Below, in pieces: positions 1-5,920 of a DNA stretch of 6,861 nucleotides. Both the position numbers and the translations under genes were made by a program. A model generated the notes under the pieces. The model was given only the letters and a program-made list of their open reading frames with translations. It searched no databases and had not been told where the DNA came from. The stretch spans positions 1-6,861 of the forward strand of contig CBDUCN010000283.1 of assembly GCA_965365655.1 (NCBI GenBank), given 5' to 3'. Numbering within the stretch: position 1 is the first letter of the stretch; each line of letters begins with the position of its first letter. The DNA is from JBFHNV01 sp965365655. Lineage in GTDB: Bacteria > Pseudomonadota > Gammaproteobacteria > HK1.

Positions 1-73
1 CGATCAGCAGCACGTAGGAGAGATTGCCGAGCAGGCCTCCGGGCGAGAGCAGCGATTCGAGGCTGAGTTCCAT
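1..73 (-). CDS. N-terminus of a probable membrane protein (partial, runs off left edge)
   Basis: Reading the minus strand from an ATG at 73 gives 24 codons, MELSLESLLSPGGLLGNLSY then VLLI, open to the window edge. The peptide has a short amphipathic start followed by the beginning of a hydrophobic segment, as expected of an integral membrane protein. An AAGG lies 6 nt before the ATG (complement of 80-83) and is an acceptable ribosome binding site. The gene is divergent from the PEP-CTERM gene, with 380 bp between them. The pattern 'GxLSYVLLI' resembles N-termini I recall from bacterial Popeye-like (POPDC-type) membrane proteins, but 24 residues cannot establish this. An overlapping minus-strand frame (4-432) is arginine-rich low-complexity translation and is not preferred. 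Confidence 0.55.
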   Translation of the reverse strand, partial: MELSLESLLSPGGLLGNLSYVLLI

Positions 74-274
74 GGCGCACCTTGGGTAAAGCGGCGAGTG
101 AGGTGCGAATATGTTGCACGCGCTGCGAGCGTGGTCGAGTGTTGACTGGCACGTTGGCGGCATCGCCATCGGCGGCAGTGCCGATCAGAAACGTCGTTCG
201 TCGGCCCGGACGCCGCATGCCCCGGACCTCCGGTCGCGGACGCCCGCGGCCTCCGTCGCCGCGCGCAGGGCGGC

Positions 275-291
275 TGTCGGAAATCTTTACA
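275..291 (-). promoter_or_regulatory. Candidate upstream activator site 1 (17-bp imperfect palindrome)
   Basis: The plus strand reads TGTCGGAAATCTTTACA. Read on the minus strand it is TGTAAAGATTTCCGACA, with TGT...ACA ends. A related sequence occurs at 328-344 in the opposite orientation, matching at 12 of 17 positions. Its centre lies about 100 bp upstream of the start point expected from the sigma-54-like element, which is a usual distance for an enhancer-binding-protein site. The assignment is inferred from position, partial symmetry and repetition. The binding protein is unknown; a PrsR-type regulator is the natural candidate because such regulators control PEP-CTERM genes in some bacteria. 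Confidence 0.4.
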
Positions 292-327
292 CCTCGGCGG
301 TGCGCGGCGTGACGCCGAAACCTGATC

Positions 328-344
328 TGTAATGTTTTCAGTCG
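328..344 (+). promoter_or_regulatory. Candidate upstream activator site 2 (related to site 1)
   Basis: The plus strand reads TGTAATGTTTTCAGTCG. It matches the minus-strand reading of 275-291 at 12 of 17 positions (shared TGTAA.G.TTTC.G.C). The two centres are 53 bp apart, about five helical turns. The site ends 11 bp before the sigma-54-like -24 box. Such closeness is unusual for an enhancer site but fits a second, weaker operator. Confidence 0.35.
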
Positions 345-355
345 CTTGCCGATCA

Positions 356-373
356 TGGCACGTTTTCTTGCAT
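356..373 (+). promoter_or_regulatory. Sigma-54-like (-24/-12) promoter of the PEP-CTERM gene
   Basis: The sequence TGGCACGTTTTCTTGCAT contains an exact TGGCACG -24 box and an exact TTGCA -12 box. The GG (357-358) and GC (370-371) are separated by 11 bases rather than the canonical 10, which could weaken it or mean that it is not used. A start point near 383 would give a leader of about 70 nt before the ATG at 454. RpoN control of PEP-CTERM genes is established in some exosortase-bearing bacteria, so the position is biologically sensible. The spacing keeps the confidence moderate. Confidence 0.55.
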
Positions 374-453
374 GTCCAAGCCGGAACACGTCTGCGTGCA
401 GTCGCTGCGCGAGACCTGGAATGAACCAACACCCTCCTGTCGAGGATTGAGAT

Positions 454-1119
454 ATGAAGAAGGTACTTCCGATCGCACTCGCGTTCGCCCTCAGCGCGGC
501 CGCGGGCTCCGCGCAGGCCGTGAACATCTCGTTCACGGGCAACTTCAACCTGGACGACGACGTCCAGCTGTTCAACTTCACCACCGACGGCGTGTCCGAG
601 GTGTTCCTGGTGTCCTACGGCTACGGCGGCGGTACGCAGGCCGACGGCAACGTGGTGTCGGACGGCGGCATCGACACCATCCTGACGCTGTTCGACTCCA
701 CCGGCGCGCTGATCAACTCCAACGACGACGGCTCGAGCACCTGCTTCAGCAACGCCTCCGCGGTCGGCGGCAGCGGCGGCAACGCCGACCCGGGCACCGG
801 CGCGACTTTCGACACCTGCCTGTCGTCCGTCCTCGCGGCCGGCGACTACACGGTGGCCGTGACCCAGTTCAACAACTTCGCGAACGGCCCGAACCTGAGC
901 AATGGCTTCCTCCGGGACGGCGACACGACCTTCACCAGCAGCTTCGGCTGCAGCAACGGCATCTTCTGCGACGTCACCCAGGACAACCGCACCAGCGCGT
1001 GGGCCTACGACATCCTCAACGTGGTCAACGCGACTCAGGTCTCCGAGCCCTGGACGCTGAGCCTGCTGGCCGGTTCCGTGCTCGTCGCCGGGATGCGCAC
1101 GCGTCGGCGCCGGATCTGA
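454..1119 (+). CDS. Secreted DVUA0089-like PEP-CTERM sorting domain protein
   Basis: The product has 221 residues. The start is well supported by AGGA seven bases before the ATG and by a clear Sec signal peptide: MKK, a hydrophobic core at residues 4-17, and AQA at 20-22 as the probable cleavage site. The mature part begins with a beta-rich stretch (NFNLDDDVQLFNF, about 30-42). It then has a 'DTILTLFDSTGALINSNDDG' segment (74-93), typical of bacterial pre-peptidase C-terminal (PPC) and DVUA0089-type domains, which are beta-sandwich modules on secreted proteins. Four cysteines (97, 122, 166, 172) could form two disulfides. The C-terminus is a PEP-CTERM-type tripartite signal: VSEP (196-199), a short membrane segment (about 201-214), and a basic end TRRRRI. 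SEP in place of PEP is a deviation at the motif's first position. Such proteins are recognised by an exosortase, which is not encoded in this window. They often serve in biofilm or extracellular matrix, but the specific role here is unknown. The mature chain is rich in Gly, Ser, Thr, Asn and Asp. Confidence 0.9.
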   Translation: MKKVLPIALAFALSAAAGSAQAVNISFTGNFNLDDDVQLFNFTTDGVSEVFLVSYGYGGGTQADGNVVSDGGIDTILTLFDSTGALINSNDDGSSTCFSNASAVGGSGGNADPGTGATFDTCLSSVLAAGDYTVAVTQFNNFANGPNLSNGFLRDGDTTFTSSFGCSNGIFCDVTQDNRTSAWAYDILNVVNATQVSEPWTLSLLAGSVLVAGMRTRRRRI

Positions 1120-1136
1120 GCCGGGACACGCCGGGC

Positions 1137-1185
1137 CCGGGATCGGTCCCGGCTGTCACCCACGCGGCGCGCCCTGGCCGGCGCG
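1137..1185. terminator. Paired GC hairpins between convergent genes (putative bidirectional terminator)
   Basis: Two stem-loops follow the PEP-CTERM stop codon. The first is CCGGGA (1137-1142), loop TCGG, TCCCGG (1147-1152). The second is CGCGCC (1168-1173), a 6-nt loop, GGCGCG (1180-1185). Neither has a T-tract on either strand, so intrinsic termination is uncertain. An extra CCGGGA at 1121-1126 could pair with the same right arm as an alternative fold. The position between convergent stop codons is what supports the call. Confidence 0.4.
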
Positions 1186-1202
1186 ACGCCACCTGGCCGC
1201 CG

Positions 1203-1223
1203 CGTGCGCAGCGTCAGCGCACG
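1203..1223. terminator. 7-bp hairpin enclosing the STT3-like stop codon
   Basis: CGTGCGC (1203-1209) pairs perfectly with GCGCACG (1217-1223) around a 7-nt loop. The loop contains the minus-strand stop codon (TCA at 1214-1216 on the plus strand). It may help end or stabilise transcripts of the leftward gene, but there is no T-tract. Confidence 0.3.
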
Positions 1224-3034
1224 ATGCGGAAGGCCCGGGCGACGACGGTGACCGCGCCGCTGTCCGGGTAGCGGTAGACCACCTGGCCGACGAGCTCGTA
1301 GCCCGCGGGCCAGGGCTCGCTCGCGAACAGCAGGTCGCCCCGGATCCCCGCGTTGAGACGCAGGATCTCGGCCTGTGCCGGCGGATCCAGCACGTTGTCC
1401 TCGCGCACCACGAGCACGTAGCGGATCCACGGCTCGTGATCCCGGATCTCGGCCGCCGAGCGGCCCATCAGCGCCTCGGTGCGGCGGATCATCCGGTGGT
1501 CGGCGGGGGTCAGGCCGAACATGTTGCCGACGACCGCGCATCGGGTGTGGTAGCGCAGGAAATGACCGTCGCGGAAGTCAGCGAGCAGCACGCCCGGCGC
1601 ATCGGCGCACGCTTCGGCCAGTGGCGGGAAGACGCCTCGCACCAGCTCGTAGTAGAGGCCGCCGCCCACCCGCGGCGCGTCGAGCATCGCGAGTCCCGGC
1701 GCGAGAGCGCCCGCGAACAGCACGCCGGCCGACGCGTGCAGCGCGGTGCGCCGGCGCGGAAAGCGCGTCGCCAGGTGCTGCAGCGCGAGCAGCGGCGGCA
1801 GGTACACGGCGAACGAGCCCAGGTAGTGCAGGCGAAGCTGCAGCAGCATCAGGGTGCCGCCGAGCAGCGCGCTCAGGCAGAACAGCAGCTCGCGCCGGTC
1901 CGCGGTCACGAGCGCGCGCCACGCCAGGGCCACCAGCACGGCCGGAAAGATCACGATCAGCACCGAGTAGGTGCTCAGGACGACGAGCCAGCCGGTGCCG
2001 CCGTCGGTCGCCTGCGCCCACACCGAGGTCATCTCGAGCAGCCCGTCCAGCGCCGCGTAGTCGCGGCTCATGAAGCGGTTGACCGTGACGATGTTCTCCG
2101 CAAGCGGAAGCGCGAGCAGCAGCCCGACGAGCAGCACGACGCCCAGCGACCGTGCGCCGGGGGCGAGACGTGCCGTGAGCAGCAGCAGCAGCGCCGTGCA
2201 GCACGCGACGTAGGCCTGGAACCACGACAGCAGGTGGAAGGAGAACACGCCTGCGCGCGCCGGCTCCGACTGCGCCACCGCGAGCACCGTCCCGGCGAGC
2301 AGGCCCAGCGTCAGGCGCAGCAGCAGGGCGGGCGCCGGCGGGCAGCGCCTCAGCCACGCGATCAGGGCCCATGCGAGCACCGGGATCTGCAGGATGAACA
2401 GCGCGCTGTGCACCGCCGGGGCGAGGCCCAGCAGCGCGCCCCACGCGAGCGCGCTCGCACCTCCCGCGGTGCCGGCCGCGCTGCGCAGGCCGAGCCACAG
2501 CGTGCCGAGCACCATCGTCAACTCGACGAAGTGGTGGTCGACCTGTCCCGCGCCGTGCAGGTATTGCGTGAGCGGCGAGACCGCGAAGCACGCGAGCGCG
2601 ACGGCGCGCAAGGCGGGGCTGAGCCCGAGCGCCGACGTCACCCCGAGCAGCAGGCCCGCGTTCACGAACACCCAGAACACCGGCAGCAGCGCGAGCAGCG
2701 GCCCCGGGCTCGCGTCCGGCAGCACCGCGGTGACCACGCGCAGAAGCCACGCCGCCGCCAGGTCGTACCCCCACGGCACCGGAACCCAGCTGCCGATCGG
2801 CGCGTGCACCAGCGGGTCGAACTGGTAGAACGCGCCCGGGTCCAGGTGCGTGTCCAGGATGCGCCGCGCGTGGTAGAACGCGTCGGGTCCGATCGGCACG
2901 AACTCGCCGTCGACCACGGTCGCCGGAAGCCACCGCAGCGCGATCCACGCGCCGACGGCGCCGGCCGCCACCCAGATCAGCAGGTTCGCGAGCCGCGGGT
3001 CGACGCGCGGACCGGGTCGTGCCGGGCGCGTCAC
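1214..3034 (-). CDS. STT3/AglB-like (GT66-type) oligosaccharyltransferase-family membrane protein
   Basis: The product has 606 residues from a GTG start at 3034. No in-frame ATG lies nearby, and no strong Shine-Dalgarno is visible. It has a transmembrane helix at about 17-36, then an extracytoplasmic loop with an acidic motif (GPDAFYHARR, D51), as in the first loop of STT3/PglB/AglB enzymes, where an Asp binds metal. Many hydrophobic helices follow to about residue 440. Between them is GQVDHHFVE (D166, H167, H168, E171), which closely resembles the 'G..DHH..E' motif of archaeal AglB. The hydrophilic C-terminal domain of roughly 160 residues is short for the family. Where PglB and AglB carry WWDYG, this protein has ADFRDGHFL (D486, D489, G490), keeping only the DG part. 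Family members transfer lipid-linked glycans to exported proteins, so this one probably acts on the periplasmic face. Substrate and glycan are unknown. It could instead be a related GT-C polyprenyl-phosphate-sugar transferase. The gene is convergent with the PEP-CTERM gene. Confidence 0.75.
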   Translation of the reverse strand: MTRPARPGPRVDPRLANLLIWVAAGAVGAWIALRWLPATVVDGEFVPIGPDAFYHARRILDTHLDPGAFYQFDPLVHAPIGSWVPVPWGYDLAAAWLLRVVTAVLPDASPGPLLALLPVFWVFVNAGLLLGVTSALGLSPALRAVALACFAVSPLTQYLHGAGQVDHHFVELTMVLGTLWLGLRSAAGTAGGASALAWGALLGLAPAVHSALFILQIPVLAWALIAWLRRCPPAPALLLRLTLGLLAGTVLAVAQSEPARAGVFSFHLLSWFQAYVACCTALLLLLTARLAPGARSLGVVLLVGLLLALPLAENIVTVNRFMSRDYAALDGLLEMTSVWAQATDGGTGWLVVLSTYSVLIVIFPAVLVALAWRALVTADRRELLFCLSALLGGTLMLLQLRLHYLGSFAVYLPPLLALQHLATRFPRRRTALHASAGVLFAGALAPGLAMLDAPRVGGGLYYELVRGVFPPLAEACADAPGVLLADFRDGHFLRYHTRCAVVGNMFGLTPADHRMIRRTEALMGRSAAEIRDHEPWIRYVLVVREDNVLDPPAQAEILRLNAGIRGDLLFASEPWPAGYELVGQVVYRYPDSGAVTVVARAFRIVR

Positions 3035-3112
3035 CGGCCGGGATGCCCGTCGCGGCCGCGGACCGGGAGGGCGGTCGCGACGCCGCCGCCGGCGTCGGCT
3101 GCCCGCACGATG

Positions 3113-3136
3113 CGCGCGGCGGCTGCGCGCCGCGCG
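3113..3136. other. Strong 9-bp GC hairpin upstream of the STT3-like gene
   Basis: CGCGCGGCG (3113-3121) is perfectly complementary to CGCCGCGCG (3128-3136), with a 6-nt loop. It lies about 80 nt upstream of the GTG start on the minus strand, so it could sit in that gene's leader RNA. No T-tract follows on either strand. In DNA this GC-rich, chance is a real alternative. Confidence 0.3.
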
Positions 3137-3409
3137 ATCACGTTCGCGGCCGCGCCGAAGCGGCGCCGCCGCGCGTGCCGCGATGAATCGGGTGTCGCTG
3201 CGACCGGCCGGTCCGCCCGCGCATGCGTGCGCCTCCGAGGGGGGGCACGCGATCGTGACGGCTTGCTCTCCCTGGCGCCAGCGCCCGGACCCGCCGTCCG
3301 TCCGGCAGCGCGCGCCGTCAGGTCAGCCCGGGAGCACGCCCGGTCGCGCGTGGCCGCCGACGCGCGGCCTGCAGCCGGTCGCCGCGGCGCCTGTCCGCGC
3401 TCGAGACGA

Positions 3410-3423
3410 TTGATCCAGATCAA
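3410..3423. promoter_or_regulatory. FNR/Anr-type binding site (perfect palindrome)
   Basis: TTGATCCAGATCAA is an exact match to the FNR/Anr/Dnr consensus TTGAT-N4-ATCAA, set in an otherwise GC-rich region. Its centre (3416.5) is about 80 bp before the kinase ATG. If it acts as a class II activator site (centre at -41.5), the transcript would start near 3458 and the leader would be about 38 nt. A weak -10-like GAGCAT lies at 3446-3451. Which member of the CRP/FNR family binds cannot be told from the site, and repression is equally possible if the real start point is elsewhere. Confidence 0.75.
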
Positions 3424-3495
3424 CCGCCCGGGCGCGCTTTGGGCCGAGCATCCGGGCGTCTGCGCCGAGCGGGGCGCGCCGGACGATCCGCGCCG

Positions 3496-5883
3496 ATGAC
3501 TGTTCCCAGCAACGATTCCGGCAAGCCGTACCGGCTCCTGCGCCGCTTCGCGCTCGCGAGCTTCGTGTCCGTCGCGATCGCGACGGTGGTGATCTCGTGG
3601 GCGGACTACCGACTCGAGCTCGACGAGCACGTCGAGATCGGCGAGCTCAAGAACACCGCGCTCGCGCAGGCGATGCTGCACGACCTGTGGGAGGTCTACG
3701 CCCCGCTGCTCTTCGTGAGCGACCTCGGCGAGGACGCCCGGCGCCGCGCCGAGGCGCGCCTCGCGCGCGAGGTGGGCCGGCGGACCGTGGGCACCGACGT
3801 GGTCAAGGTGCGGATGTACAGCCCGGTCGGGACGATCGTGTTCTCCACGGACGCGGCGGAGATCGGCGGCGTCGAGCCGTTTCACGCCGGCCTCGTCGCC
3901 GCACTGAAGGGCCGTGTCAGCACCAACGCCGACGAGCACCGGCCCGGCCACGAAGAGCACGACCAGTTCCCCGGCGGCAGCCTGATCGAGACCTACCTGC
4001 CGCTGCGCTCGACCCCCGACGGGCGCGTCGCGGGCGTGCTCGAGGTCTACTCGGACAACTCCAGCAACCTCGCGAGCCGGCGCGCGGACATCATGATCAC
4101 GGGCAGCGTCGTCGCGGTCACGATGCTGGTGCTCTACGCTGCGCTGTTCCTGATCGTGCGCCGCGCGGACACCATCATCCGCACGCAGAACCGGGAGCGG
4201 GCGCGCTACCTGCATGAGCTGCAGCTCGCGAAGCATCACCTGGAAGAGCGCGTGGAGGAGCGCACCGCGCAGCTACGCGAGAGCGCCCGTGCGCTCGCGC
4301 GCAGCGAGGAACGGTTCCGGGGCATCGCGACGTCGGCCCGCGAGGCGATCCTGGTCACCGACGCCGCCGGCGCCGTCACCTACGGCAACCCGGCGGGAGA
4401 CGAGCTCTTCGGCGTCCAGGCACGGGCACTCGTCGGCCAGCCCATCGGGCGATTGATCGAGCGCTCCGTCGGCGCGCCGGAGGCACACGAGGACGGCGGC
4501 GACGACGCGAAAGGTACGGACGGTATCGTCAGCGTCACCGCGCGCCGCGAGGACGGCTCGACCTTTCCCGCCGAGATCTCGGTTTCGGCGCTCGAGCGGG
4601 CCGGTGCCGGTGCGACGCTATACATCGTGCGCGACGTGAGCGAACGGGTGCGCGCGGAGGAGCAGCGCGCGGAGCTGGAGGTGCAGCTCCGCCAGTCGCA
4701 GAGGATGGAGGCGATGGGACGCCTCACCGGCGGCGTCGCCCACGACTTCAACAACTTCCTCGCCGCGATCATGGGCTACACCGAGGTCGCGGTCCGGGAG
4801 TGCGAGCGCAGCGGCAGCGAGCGGACCGCGGGCCACCTGCGCGAGGCGCTGCGCGCGGTGGAGCGCGCCCGCGACCTCGTGCGCCAGCTGCTCACGTTCA
4901 GCCGGCGGCAGCCGGTGCGCCGCGAGCCGGCGGCGCTGCCCGAGGCGGTGCACCGCGCGCTGAAGCTGGTCACGTCCACGCTGCCGTCGAGCATCGACGT
5001 GCACACGGACTTCGATTACGGCTGCCCGTCCGTGCTGCTCGACGCCGGCCAGCTCGAGCGCGTGATCATGAACCTGTGCCTGAACGCGCGCGACGCGATG
5101 GACGGGGCCGGTCGCATCGACATTGCGGTGCGGACGGTGCACCGGGAGCGCGTGGTGTGCGAGTCGTGCCGGATGTCGGTGGTCGGAGACTTCGTCGAGC
5201 TGTCGGTCAGCGACGACGGCAGCGGAATGGATGCGGCGTTTCTCGAGAAGGCTTTCGACCCCTTCGTCACCACCAAGGTCGCGGGCCGCGGCACCGGCAT
5301 GGGGCTCGCGCTCGCGCACGGCATCGTGCACGACCATGACGGCCACATCCTCGTCGAGAGCAGGCCCGGCGACGGCTCCACCTTCCGCCTGCTGTTCCCG
5401 CCGCATCGCGCGGCCGTCGACGATGCGGAGCCGCCCGTGTCGCAGCATGACGACGGCGCGGTCACGCTCGCGGGCCACGTGATGGTGGTCGACGACGACG
5501 CGGCGGTGGCCGGCTCCCTGGGCCTGCTGCTCGAGTCGGCCGGCGCGCAGGTGACGTCCTTCACCCGCAGCGAGGCCGCGCTGGCGCACTTCCTCGACGA
5601 CCCGAAGGGCATCGATCTCGTGATCTCCGATCAGACCATGCCGTCGCTGACCGGCGTCGAGCTCGCGCACGCGATGCTCAAGGTGCGCCCCGGGTTGCCC
5701 ATCGTGCTGTGCACCGGCTACGGGGAGGAGGTGTCCGAGGAGAGCGTCGCCCGCAACGGCATCCGGGCGCTGCTTCGCAAGCCCGTGTCCAGTAACGAGC
5801 TGCTGGGCCTCGTGCACACGATCCTCGACCGGGACACGCCGACGTCGAGGCTGCGCGTGGTGGGCGGGCCGAAGGGCGACTGA
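3496..5883 (+). CDS. Membrane-bound PAS hybrid sensor histidine kinase/response regulator
   Basis: The product has 795 residues. The N-terminal TM1 (about 18-36) and TM2 (about 200-221) flank a periplasmic sensor region of about 160 residues that looks like a single-Cache or related domain. A coiled-coil linker follows (about 228-270), then a PAS domain (about 268-385). The HisKA region carries GGVAHDFNN with H416 as the phosphoacceptor. The HATPase has an N box (N526, N530), a G1 box (DDGSG, 573-577), FDPF, and a G2 box (GTGMG, 599-603). A CESC pair (C555, C558) lies just before G1. The receiver has acidic D666-D668, phosphoacceptor D712, T740 and K762. All catalytic residues are present. 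The chosen ATG follows the FNR-type box at a sensible distance. A TTG at 3439 would add 19 Arg/Gly-rich residues and would lie upstream of the start point predicted from that box, so it is less likely. No strong ribosome binding site is visible. The receiver is C-terminal, so the partner is either a separate regulator or a phosphorelay protein outside the window. The signal sensed is unknown. Confidence 0.93.
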   Translation: MTVPSNDSGKPYRLLRRFALASFVSVAIATVVISWADYRLELDEHVEIGELKNTALAQAMLHDLWEVYAPLLFVSDLGEDARRRAEARLAREVGRRTVGTDVVKVRMYSPVGTIVFSTDAAEIGGVEPFHAGLVAALKGRVSTNADEHRPGHEEHDQFPGGSLIETYLPLRSTPDGRVAGVLEVYSDNSSNLASRRADIMITGSVVAVTMLVLYAALFLIVRRADTIIRTQNRERARYLHELQLAKHHLEERVEERTAQLRESARALARSEERFRGIATSAREAILVTDAAGAVTYGNPAGDELFGVQARALVGQPIGRLIERSVGAPEAHEDGGDDAKGTDGIVSVTARREDGSTFPAEISVSALERAGAGATLYIVRDVSERVRAEEQRAELEVQLRQSQRMEAMGRLTGGVAHDFNNFLAAIMGYTEVAVRECERSGSERTAGHLREALRAVERARDLVRQLLTFSRRQPVRREPAALPEAVHRALKLVTSTLPSSIDVHTDFDYGCPSVLLDAGQLERVIMNLCLNARDAMDGAGRIDIAVRTVHRERVVCESCRMSVVGDFVELSVSDDGSGMDAAFLEKAFDPFVTTKVAGRGTGMGLALAHGIVHDHDGHILVESRPGDGSTFRLLFPPHRAAVDDAEPPVSQHDDGAVTLAGHVMVVDDDAAVAGSLGLLLESAGAQVTSFTRSEAALAHFLDDPKGIDLVISDQTMPSLTGVELAHAMLKVRPGLPIVLCTGYGEEVSEESVARNGIRALLRKPVSSNELLGLVHTILDRDTPTSRLRVVGGPKGD

Positions 5884-5887
5884 GCGC

Positions 5888-5920
5888 CGGCGGACGCGGC
5901 GGCGCCCGCCGCACGCGCCG
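5888..5920. terminator. Hairpin between convergent kinase and phosphopantetheinyl transferase genes
   Basis: The inner stem is GCGGCGG (5896-5902), loop CGC, CCGCCGC (5906-5912). The outer stem is CGGCG (5888-5892) with CGCCG (5916-5920), across a 3x3 internal loop. It fills nearly the whole 37-bp gap between the two stop codons, which suggests a shared bidirectional terminator. There is no T-tract. Confidence 0.45.

Larger units (their letters stand above)
74..453. other. Divergent intergenic regulatory region
   Basis: This 380-bp gap separates the leftward partial gene from the rightward PEP-CTERM gene. No convincing protein is encoded: the open frames here translate to arginine/proline-rich sequence. 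AT-rich islands stand out against the GC-rich background (around 281-291, 328-340 and 360-373) and coincide with the candidate regulatory elements listed separately. A second TGGCACG occurs at 147-153. It is followed at the canonical distance (GG at 148-149, ten bases, GC at 160-161) by CGGCA instead of TTGCA, so it is a weaker sigma-54-like candidate. From 163 to 274 I see nothing specific. Confidence 0.6.
3035..3495. other. Divergent intergenic region between the STT3-like gene and the kinase gene
   Basis: This stretch of about 460 bp is very GC-rich. The open frames crossing it on both strands give arginine/alanine/proline-rich translations with no recognisable domain, so I call no gene. 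It contains a perfect 9-bp hairpin (3113-3136), a 10-bp palindrome CTGGCGCCAG (3272-3281), and the FNR/Anr-type box at 3410-3423. I could not identify a convincing promoter for the leftward STT3-like gene. Confidence 0.6.

Noticed and set aside
108..113. CATATT on the minus strand as a -10 box for the leftward partial gene
   Set aside because: It matches TATAAT at four of six positions, but no -35-like hexamer is found at 16-18 bp spacing, so I do not list it.
372..1271. A 299-codon plus-strand frame overlapping the PEP-CTERM gene
   Set aside because: It is Arg-rich low-complexity translation running through the stop codon of the PEP-CTERM gene. The frame starting at 454 has a signal peptide, ribosome binding site and sorting tail.
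3272..3281. Palindrome CTGGCGCCAG as an operator
   Set aside because: It is a perfect 10-bp palindrome, but it is not repeated, matches no operator I know, and such sequences are common in GC-rich DNA.
3439..3495. TTG start adding 19 residues to the kinase
   Set aside because: The extension is Arg/Gly/Ala-rich, lies between the FNR-type box and the expected transcript start, and shows no better ribosome binding site than the ATG at 3496.
1436..3499. A 687-codon plus-strand open frame opposite the STT3-like gene
   Set aside because: Its translation is almost entirely Arg, Gln, Glu, His and Ala with no domain, as expected opposite a GC-rich gene. The minus-strand frame has clear helices and family motifs.
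3031..4239. A 402-codon minus-strand frame across the FNR-box region and the start of the kinase
   Set aside because: It has no recognisable domain, has Arg/Ala-rich composition, and is antisense to the kinase sensor region.
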